This document shows, piece after piece, positions 52,740-59,027 of a stretch of DNA of 64,000 nt. A program made the position numbers and the translations under genes. Origin of the DNA: JAQTTT01 sp041652755 (GTDB lineage: Archaea; Nanobdellota; Nanobdellia; Tiddalikarchaeales; Tiddalikarchaeaceae). Position 1 is the first letter of the stretch, and every line of letters begins with the position of its first letter. Where the stretch lies: the NCBI GenBank assembly GCA_041652755.1, contig JBAZGS010000005.1:1-64000 (forward strand). Direction: 5' to 3'. The notes beneath the pieces were generated by a model. The model saw nothing but the letters and a program-made list of their open reading frames with translations. It ran no database searches and was not told the DNA's origin.

Positions 52740-53480
52740 ATGCATGTAATAAGAAGGGAAGTGATGGAAAAAATACTATACAACCTTAATTTTAAGGTTA
52801 ATTCAGTTATTGTTGGAAAGCCAGGCGTTGGAAAGACAGCACTACTGAAATACTTGGAGAGTTTCGCTCCCAACGCTTACTATATTAGCAGCAGCGGACC
52901 CAAACAAATCTTGTTGCAAGTTTTAAAGAAAGCTAAGATTCCCTGCAAATCAGGCGAGCTCGTAGCAGATTTGGAAAATAAAGCTAAGAAGATTAAAGAT
53001 TTAGCGCTCTTAGTTGACGATGCTGACAAGCTATCAAAACCAGCTAAGAGAGTGCTTGAAGAACTAAGAGCTAGCATGATTTTAGCTACTGAGAAACCCT
53101 TAGCCATTAATTATGAAGTAATAAATCTTGAAGGCTTTAATGATGAAGAATTAAAAGATTATTTGAAAAGCTTCATGCTAACAAAGGAAATGCATGACAA
53201 AGTCTACTATTTTATTAAGAATTACTCTGACTCCTCACCTTTAAGCGTTAAAAGAGCAGTTGAGCTATACTCCAAGAACTTGGAGACTAAACAAGTCTTT
53301 TCCTTGTTCAGCTTCACTTCAAAAAAGATTGAACTCTTAACAATTGCCTCCTTCATGTCAATCGGTTATTTACTAATGAGCTTAAGATATTTATTGTATT
53401 ACCAAAAAGACTTTCATTTAGGCTACGCATTAGGCACCCTAGCATACATAATATTCTTTTTATTCAGAAGAAGGAAGTAA
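52740..53480 (+). CDS. Membrane-anchored AAA-type ATPase
   Basis: 246 residues. Walker A G-K-P-G-V-G-K-T (residues 26-33), Walker B L-A-L-L-V-D-D-A-D (about 88-96), then a winged-helix-like lid similar to Cdc6/AAA_22 proteins, and two C-terminal transmembrane helices (L-L-T-I-A-S-F-M-S-I-G-Y-L, and L-G-T-L-A-Y-I-I-F-F-L-F). Read with the DUF457 gene as one transcript under the regulator. It may couple ATP use to a membrane process; not assigned. Confidence 0.75.
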   Translation: MHVIRREVMEKILYNLNFKVNSVIVGKPGVGKTALLKYLESFAPNAYYISSSGPKQILLQVLKKAKIPCKSGELVADLENKAKKIKDLALLVDDADKLSKPAKRVLEELRASMILATEKPLAINYEVINLEGFNDEELKDYLKSFMLTKEMHDKVYYFIKNYSDSSPLSVKRAVELYSKNLETKQVFSLFSFTSKKIELLTIASFMSIGYLLMSLRYLLYYQKDFHLGYALGTLAYIIFFLFRRRK

Positions 53481-53487
53481 AAACCTA

Positions 53488-53530
53488 GTTAATATCTTGT
53501 TTCTTTTTTGAGATTCGGTTGGGATAAAGG
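53488..53530 (+). repeat. Array repeat, copy 12
   Basis: GTTAATATCTTGTTTCTTTT, then TGAGATTCGGTTGGGATAAA. It shares the TTGGGATAAA variant with copy 2. Confidence 0.8.
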
Positions 53531-53564
53531 AAAGTTTAAGAAAAATTAAATTAATATAATTATT

Positions 53565-53879
53565 ATGAAAATTGTTCAAGATAAAGTTAAAAATTTTATT
53601 AAAAATAATAATTTAGAAACTAATGCTGAGAATCATTTTATTGATTTAGTCAGCGAAATTGGAGAGGTTGGAAAAGAATTGCTTAAAATGAGCAATTACG
53701 GAAGGAACAAATCTATTGAATTTAGGGAAGAAATAAAAGGAGAGTTAGGAGATGCTTTTTATTCTTTGATTAGTGTAGCTAATAAGTTTAATGTTGATTT
53801 AGAGTTAGAATTAAATAAAGTCCTTAAAAAGTATGAAAAAAGACTACAAAAAGGAAGTGCCGGATCAGAAAATGATTAA
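53565..53879 (+). CDS. MazG-like nucleotide pyrophosphohydrolase
   Basis: 104 residues with an intact metal site: E31-x-x-E34 (V-S-E-I-G-E-V) and E60-x-x-D63 (G-E-L-G-D-A-F-Y). MazG-like enzymes cut (d)NTPs to monophosphates, for house-cleaning or stress. An AGTTTAAG box is 28 nt upstream. Contrast the degenerate homologue at 45447. Confidence 0.85.
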   Translation: MKIVQDKVKNFIKNNNLETNAENHFIDLVSEIGEVGKELLKMSNYGRNKSIEFREEIKGELGDAFYSLISVANKFNVDLELELNKVLKKYEKRLQKGSAGSEND

Positions 53880-53902
53880 ATTATAATCCTTCTTCATCTT
53901 TT

Positions 53903-53960
53903 TTTATCTTGCTTGGGTATAATGAGGTTGTTTCGTTTTTTTCTGATTCGGTTGAGATTA
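53903..53960 (+). repeat. Variant array repeat (type B, then type A end), copy 13
   Basis: TTTATCTTGCTTGGGTATAA matches 47,224; it then runs into TTCTGATTCGGTTGAGATT, like the right half of type A. It ends two bases before the stop of the HNH gene. Confidence 0.75.
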
Positions 53961-53962
53961 TT

Positions 53963-55576
53963 TTAAATATTTAAATGGGGTTGTTTTATTTTTAATTTTT
54001 TTAATTCATCTAAACCTTGTTTATAATTTCCTTTTGTTATATTTCCATGATTTATTTTTTTATGTTGTTCAAAGGTTATTATTGCTAAATTTTCTATTTT
54101 ATAATTATTATAATCATCATCAATGTGATGAACTATTAAATTATTAAAATCTTTATTTGAATATGTTTTTTTAAACCATTTAAGATATTTATTATAAATT
54201 TTTTTCTCAGCTTGTTCTCTATGAATTAATTTATTAGTTTTTTCACCATCAGAGCTTACATAACAAGGATAATAATTTTTATTTGGATTGTTCCATTCCC
54301 ATACACCATATCCTAAAATATGGCTTTTTTTGGGTTTTATGTATTCTTGTATTTTTTTCTGTTCTCTTTCATTAACTTCATCTAATTCTTTTTCTAATTC
54401 TTCAATATCTCTTTTTTTATTTTTAATTAATTCTTTTTCTATATCTGAATCTTTTGAAATTTTTTGAAGTTCTTTTAACTCTTCTTTTGCTTTTATGAGT
54501 AAATCTTTGTGTGATTTAATATATTCAATTGTTTTTTCTAAACTGGTTTGTTTTTCTTTCTCAGTTTTCTGCTTTTCATGTTCAGTTGCTTGTTTTTCTT
54601 TTTCAAGTCCTTGTTTAAATTTAAAATATAAAAATATTCCAATCCCTAAACCTCCAAAAATAAAAACTAATAATATAATAACTGTATTTTTTAATGTGTT
54701 TATATAATCTGTTTGTCCTTTTATCATTGCTGTTTGATTAGCAAGAATCATTGCTTCATTTGTAGCTATTTGTGTATCTAATTCTGATTGCATTAATGCT
54801 TGTTCTATTAAAATTTGTTCTGGAGATTTAGCACATTCTCCAGTGCTTTGATTAATATAATTAGTCTTGCATTCTTCTAATCTGCAAATTGGTTTGGAGC
54901 CCACTTCTAATGATGCTTTTGTAACACATTTATCATTAGTAGAACATTGAACTTTATCTAAAGAGCATTTACAATCATTATGGTAACATAAAGATTGGTT
55001 GTTACATATTCCTTCTACACAATAACCTCCACCACAATCAGCATTAATAGAACATGATAATCCATCATTTGTGCAGTTATGTCCATTGCATATTTTACAT
55101 GTTAAAAAGTTTCTTTGTATTTGATGCACTTGTTCTGAAGCATTAAAAGGATAATCAACATGATAAGATAAAGTATGTTCATTTATAATAATATCACAAG
55201 GAGTAGAACCATAACCTCCATCAGTTTCAACTAAATAATAATCTCTTGATTTTATTTGAAATTTAATAACATTTGAACGAGTACTGCAACTTCCAGAGAC
55301 ATCAACATATAATGTAACATTAATATCAAAATAATAAGGATTATGGATTTTAAGAGTAGCTAAATTTCTACAAGTTTGTCCTCCACCACAAAACCATTGA
55401 TTACCTATAGTTATATCAGTTATATTCAAAGGACTACCTATAATAGATTGATTCCCATCATAAACTAAAAATGATTGATCCACTAATTCATGACTAACTT
55501 CAGTATACTGACAATCTAAAGAAAAAGACTTAGAAATTAATACTACAAAAACTAGCAATAATACTTGTTTTTTCAT
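53963..55576 (-). CDS. Membrane-anchored HNH endonuclease-like protein with external Cys-rich domain
   Basis: 537 residues in a rare order. A signal peptide leads an external part with about 20 Cys near residues 160-250 (C-K-I-C-N-G-H-N-C-T, C-N-N-Q-S-L-C-Y-H-N-D-C-K-C). A transmembrane helix lies at about 293-318 (V-I-I-L-L-V-F-I-F-G-G-L-G-I-G-I), followed by a long charged coiled coil (about 320-405). A cytoplasmic HNH domain (V-H-H-I-D-D-D-Y-N-N, then E-N-L-A-I-I-T-F-E-Q-H) spans about 482-511, with the catalytic His pair and Asn present. The layout suggests external sensing tied to internal DNA cleavage; that is inference. It opens the AT-rich membrane and nuclease cluster. Confidence 0.75.
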   Translation of the reverse strand: MKKQVLLLVFVVLISKSFSLDCQYTEVSHELVDQSFLVYDGNQSIIGSPLNITDITIGNQWFCGGGQTCRNLATLKIHNPYYFDINVTLYVDVSGSCSTRSNVIKFQIKSRDYYLVETDGGYGSTPCDIIINEHTLSYHVDYPFNASEQVHQIQRNFLTCKICNGHNCTNDGLSCSINADCGGGYCVEGICNNQSLCYHNDCKCSLDKVQCSTNDKCVTKASLEVGSKPICRLEECKTNYINQSTGECAKSPEQILIEQALMQSELDTQIATNEAMILANQTAMIKGQTDYINTLKNTVIILLVFIFGGLGIGIFLYFKFKQGLEKEKQATEHEKQKTEKEKQTSLEKTIEYIKSHKDLLIKAKEELKELQKISKDSDIEKELIKNKKRDIEELEKELDEVNEREQKKIQEYIKPKKSHILGYGVWEWNNPNKNYYPCYVSSDGEKTNKLIHREQAEKKIYNKYLKWFKKTYSNKDFNNLIVHHIDDDYNNYKIENLAIITFEQHKKINHGNITKGNYKQGLDELKKLKIKQPHLNI

Positions 55577-55670
55577 AACAAATTAACTAATTAAATCTAT
55601 TTAAAAGTATTTTTATCAAAAATATATTGAAATAAAAGTTTATAAGGAGAAATAATTACTAAGATAATAT

Positions 55671-56378
55671 ATGACAAAAAAAGAAAGAAACTTTGGGGAA
55701 TTGATAACTGGAGCATTATTTGTAGCAATTGCACCAACCTTAGCAGATATTTTACCTAATTTTTTAAAAACATTAAACAGTGATTTTGGAACAGGTTTAA
55801 ATGAAATGTATCAAGGAATAAGTTATTCTATTTCAGGACTTATGTTATTAGGAGGATTAATTCTTATGTTATTTACTTTAAAAGAAATGCCTGAAAAAGT
55901 AAATAAAGGATTATCAAAATTATTAATTCTTTATACTTTAGGAGTAATCATTTTTTTAATTTTATTAGAGCCTTTAATATGGATTTCAGCAGTTTTATCA
56001 TCAAATCTAAAATTAGAAATAACTTCAATTATTGGAGGGATAATAGTGTTTACTTCAATTATAATAAGTATTTTATTAATTTTTGTGTTAAATAATTGGA
56101 TTAATAAATTATTAAATAAAAATAATAAATCACAATCATTAAATAAACAAAAAAAAATTAATCCTCTTTTATTATTTATGTTTGGAAAAGAAATTAATAA
56201 TAATGTATTAAAAGAATCCATTTTAATTGTTTTTTCAGGAATTATGGGAGCTTATGCTTCGGATTATATAAATAAATCACAAAGTTTACCTTTTCCCTTA
56301 GATATTATTATGTTAGTTATTTCTGCACTTTTTTTAATTAGTGTTGGATATAGATTTTTAAATCATGTTTTTAAATAA
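55671..56378 (+). CDS. Multi-pass membrane protein, 235 residues
   Basis: About six predicted transmembrane helices with short polar loops and a Lys/Asn-rich loop near residue 155. The start is preceded by AAGGAG and by an AGTTTATA box near 55,640. Six bases separate its stop from the next gene. It diverges from the HNH gene. No family recognised. Confidence 0.6.
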   Translation: MTKKERNFGELITGALFVAIAPTLADILPNFLKTLNSDFGTGLNEMYQGISYSISGLMLLGGLILMLFTLKEMPEKVNKGLSKLLILYTLGVIIFLILLEPLIWISAVLSSNLKLEITSIIGGIIVFTSIIISILLIFVLNNWINKLLNKNNKSQSLNKQKKINPLLLFMFGKEINNNVLKESILIVFSGIMGAYASDYINKSQSLPFPLDIIMLVISALFLISVGYRFLNHVFK

Positions 56379-56384
56379 AAATAA

Positions 56385-57140
56385 GTGAAAAAAATGAAAA
56401 AAAATAAAATTATTGCAGGTATATTATTAGTTATAATATTTTTATTTTTTATTTATATTGATTGGAAATCAATATTTGTTTTTATTGGAATTGTTGGGTG
56501 GATTCTTTATTCAGTTGTAATGTATAAAATTACTTTTTATTTTTTTGAAGAAAATAAACCTTATAATCTTATTTCAGGAGCATTTTATATTTTAAGTTTT
56601 ACACTTTTTGTTATTTTAATATCCTTAGGAGTTAATTCAGCTATGAATATTTTTAGACCACCAAGCAACATTAATTCATTAAATAATTATTACAATATTT
56701 CAATAAATGTTAGTGTTGAAGGAGTTTATGATTTAACAAAATCAAATATATTAAGTATTACTATTATGTCAATTTTTTTTGCAATTTCTATCAGAATTCT
56801 TAAAATTTTATCCTCAAAGTTTAGTTCTGAATCAATAAAAAAAACATATAAAATATTCAAAGATTTTGCTTATGCTTCAATAGTTTTATTGCCTATTATA
56901 ATATTATATAAATATACTTATATTCCTGAAACAAACATTATAAAATACATGTATCCTGAGTCAATTATTTTAATAGCATTATCAGGAATAACATGTTTTT
57001 TAATTGAATATTTATTGCCTTTTAAATATAAAGAACCTATAGAATTTGATGATTTTGAAATAGTAAAATTACATAAAAACTCAATTTATAAAAAAGAAAA
57101 AAAAATAGATTTTAAGTTATTTCGAAGATTATATAAATAA
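56385..57140 (+). CDS. Multi-pass membrane protein, 251 residues
   Basis: About six transmembrane helices and a basic, Lys-rich C-terminal tail of about 40 residues in the cytoplasm (I-Y-K-K-E-K-K-I-D-F-K). A second start three codons in (M-K-K-N-K) is possible. It sits between two other membrane genes with gaps of 6 and 19 bp, so the three are one operon. No family recognised. Confidence 0.6.
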   Translation: MKKMKKNKIIAGILLVIIFLFFIYIDWKSIFVFIGIVGWILYSVVMYKITFYFFEENKPYNLISGAFYILSFTLFVILISLGVNSAMNIFRPPSNINSLNNYYNISINVSVEGVYDLTKSNILSITIMSIFFAISIRILKILSSKFSSESIKKTYKIFKDFAYASIVLLPIIILYKYTYIPETNIIKYMYPESIILIALSGITCFLIEYLLPFKYKEPIEFDDFEIVKLHKNSIYKKEKKIDFKLFRRLYK

Positions 57141-57159
57141 AATAATTAAGTTAATAAAT

Positions 57160-57744
57160 ATGGAAAAATTTGAAAATATCTTATTTGGATTAACATTATT
57201 ATTAATTATAATTGGAAGTTTTTTAATGATTGAACCTCTTTATTTTATTAAATTAGATCCTATTGATTATTATAAAATAAGGGTAACTTGTGGTTCAGCA
57301 ATATTATCTTTTGGAGCAGGAGCTTTGTGGTTTATTTTTAAAATTATATCTGAAAATAATAAAGAAACACAAAAACAAGAGAATTTAATTAATTCATTAA
57401 AAACAAAAACTAAAATTATACTAAAACAAATTACAGATATTGAAACAAAATTTGATGGAAATAAATTACCTATTTGGAAAATTAATTTAATTAATTCAGA
57501 ATTTTACTTGATTAATATAAATAATAAATACAAAAAAAAATCAACAGAAATATTAAAAGAAATATTAAATAAAATTGATCAAAGAATAGAAATGACTAAT
57601 AATTTGGTTAGTTCAATAATATATGGTACTTCAAAAAATATTATACCTAATGCACATACTAAAGACAATTATAACAATATTATATCTGAAATTAAAGTAT
57701 ATTTATTAATTATTTCTAGAATTTTAAACGAAATGTTGCCCTAA
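57160..57744 (+). CDS. Two-helix membrane protein with helical cytoplasmic domain
   Basis: 194 residues. Two transmembrane helices (residues about 9-30 and 45-66), then a charged helical domain of about 125 residues (E-N-N-K-E-T-Q-K-Q-E-N-L). Last of the three-gene membrane operon. Function unknown. Confidence 0.6.
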   Translation: MEKFENILFGLTLLLIIIGSFLMIEPLYFIKLDPIDYYKIRVTCGSAILSFGAGALWFIFKIISENNKETQKQENLINSLKTKTKIILKQITDIETKFDGNKLPIWKINLINSEFYLININNKYKKKSTEILKEILNKIDQRIEMTNNLVSSIIYGTSKNIIPNAHTKDNYNNIISEIKVYLLIISRILNEMLP

Positions 57745-57746
57745 TT

Positions 57747-57890
57747 TTAATCCTCCATAAAATATCCTATGCACACACTTATTCCCATTATTGTGAATGC
57801 GTTCCATGTGTCTTGCGTTTCTAGCCAATACATGAATGCTAGGAATAGGTAGAAGTGGTGCATTAGATTTAGTTTGAGGCAGAGTTTCAT
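57747..57890 (-). CDS. Small membrane protein, 47 residues
   Basis: Starts M-K-L-C-L-K-L-N-L at 57890. A hydrophobic run (H-F-Y-L-F-L-A-F-M-Y-W-L) and a second (A-F-T-I-M-G-I-S-V-C-I-G-Y-F) make one or two membrane helices. Its start faces an AbrB-type regulator across two TGGGTACC sites. The arrangement suggests a small regulated membrane peptide, perhaps toxin-like; evidence is limited. Confidence 0.45.
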   Translation of the reverse strand: MKLCLKLNLMHHFYLFLAFMYWLETQDTWNAFTIMGISVCIGYFMED

Positions 57891-57899
57891 AATACTATC

Positions 57900-57933
57900 T
57901 GGGTACCCATATATGATATACTTTTGGGTACCA
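57900..57933. promoter_or_regulatory. Paired TGGGTACC operator sites
   Basis: TGGGTACCCA (57900-57909, palindrome) and TGGGTACCA (57925-57933) are 25 bp apart, with ATATATGATATA between them. They lie in the divergent promoter between the 47-residue gene and the AbrB-type gene. Confidence 0.65.
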
Positions 57934-57967
57934 CTTCCTTAAATATCCCTAATGCATAAATAAAACT

Positions 57968-58129
57968 ATGAAACTACAAAAACAATCAACAGGAAAACAA
58001 GGAAACAAAGAATACTCAAAATATGTAATAGTCCTACCCTCCAAAGCAATAAAATCATTAGAATGGAAAGAAGGAGAAGAATTGGAATATGAAATAGAAG
58101 GAAATAAATTGATAATTAAAATTAAATAA
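57968..58129 (+). CDS. AbrB/MazE-type transcription regulator
   Basis: 53 residues with the swapped-hairpin (SpoVT-AbrB) pattern: Y-V-I-V-L-P-S-K-A-I-K, then L-E-W-K-E-G-E-E-L-E-Y and K-L-I-I-K-I-K. Such proteins bind DNA as dimers and often control their own promoters; the paired TGGGTACC sites upstream are the likely targets. A basic N-terminal arm (K-L-Q-K-Q-S-T-G-K-Q) may help DNA contact. Confidence 0.8.
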   Translation: MKLQKQSTGKQGNKEYSKYVIVLPSKAIKSLEWKEGEELEYEIEGNKLIIKIK

Positions 58130-58204
58130 TAGAAGAAGGGCTCAAAGAATAACTGAAATAAAGCCAAGTAAAAGTTTAAAAAAAACAATAATTATCCAAT
58201 TTCT

Positions 58205-58579
58205 ATGGAAAATGAAAAAATTAATTTATTGAGTCTAATTACATTTAGTTTAATAATTATTATAATTTTAATTTCATTATTTATACCTGAAATAAACACT
58301 TGTTTAAAAGAAAATAGTACAACAATATTAATATTAATTGTTTTTTTATTAGTAATTAGTTTAATGCCAAACTTATCACAAATTGACTTTTTAGGAATTA
58401 GATTTATAAAAGAAGAAATTAAAAAAACTAATGAAAAAGTAAATAAAATTGAAAATAAATTAATTAATTATGAAAAAACAAATACTAAATCTTTATTGAG
58501 AACAACTAAAGAAACAACAGAAAAATTTAATTATAATGATCACGAAAATGTTAATATAAGTGAAGAGGTTACAAAATGA
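58205..58579 (+). CDS. Two-helix membrane protein with coiled coil
   Basis: 124 residues: helices at about 10-29 and 40-57 (T-T-I-L-I-L-I-V-F-L-L-V-I-S), then a coiled coil (E-I-K-K-T-N-E-K-V-N-K-I-E-N-K-L). An AGTTTAAAA box is about 27 nt upstream. The stop overlaps the next gene's start by 4 bp (ATGA). Function unknown. Confidence 0.6.
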   Translation: MENEKINLLSLITFSLIIIIILISLFIPEINTCLKENSTTILILIVFLLVISLMPNLSQIDFLGIRFIKEEIKKTNEKVNKIENKLINYEKTNTKSLLRTTKETTEKFNYNDHENVNISEEVTK

Positions 58580-58782
58580 AAATAATTGGTAAAGATGGAA
58601 AAACTAAATATGATATTATTAAATCAACAATATTAAGTCAATTATATGTTGAATCTTTAATTAATTTATTAATTAATGAAGGAATAATAAATGAAGAAAA
58701 ATTAAAGATATTTTTAGAAAAAACTAAAAAAGAATTGGAAGAAAGATACCCTACAATTATTGATTTTAGTAAAAAAGAATAA
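58576..58782 (+). CDS. Small soluble protein, 68 residues
   Basis: Starts at the ATGA overlap with the membrane gene, so the two are translationally coupled and may form a complex. Helical and charged, ending E-E-R-Y-P-T-I-I-D-F. No family recognised. Confidence 0.55.
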   Translation: MKIIGKDGKTKYDIIKSTILSQLYVESLINLLINEGIINEEKLKIFLEKTKKELEERYPTIIDFSKKE

Positions 58783-58846
58783 AAAATTAAAATAATTATA
58801 TTAAATACTTAAAGACTGAATGAAATAAATTAATCATTAAACGCTC

Positions 58847-58982
58847 TCAAAAAGACTTCTTCAAAACTTTCAATTTCTTACGCAATAAAACAACTAGTTC
58901 GGGCTGATTATACCTGTAAATGTCAGGAATGTCCATTACGAGTATTTTCTTCTTCAAATATTGTTCAGGAAAGTGTATTTTT
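58847..58982 (-). pseudogene. C-terminal remnant of a predicted protein tyrosine phosphatase
   Basis: About 45 codons with no start. The text H-F-P-E-Q-Y-L-K-K-K-I-L-V-M-D-I-P-D-I-Y followed by P-E-L-V-V-L-L matches the C-terminal end of the small predicted tyrosine phosphatases (COG4551 type). The catalytic N-terminus is absent and a stop cuts the frame upstream, so it is a remnant. Confidence 0.55.
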
Positions 58983-58997
58983 TAATAATAACATTAT

Positions 58998-59005
58998 TTT
59001 TATAA
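58998..59005 (+). promoter_or_regulatory. TATA box of the nuclease-NTPase gene
   Basis: TTTATAAT is centred about 26 nt before the ATG at 59028, consistent with a leaderless transcript. Confidence 0.5.
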
Positions 59006-59027
59006 TATAAATTATATCCATTTATTA

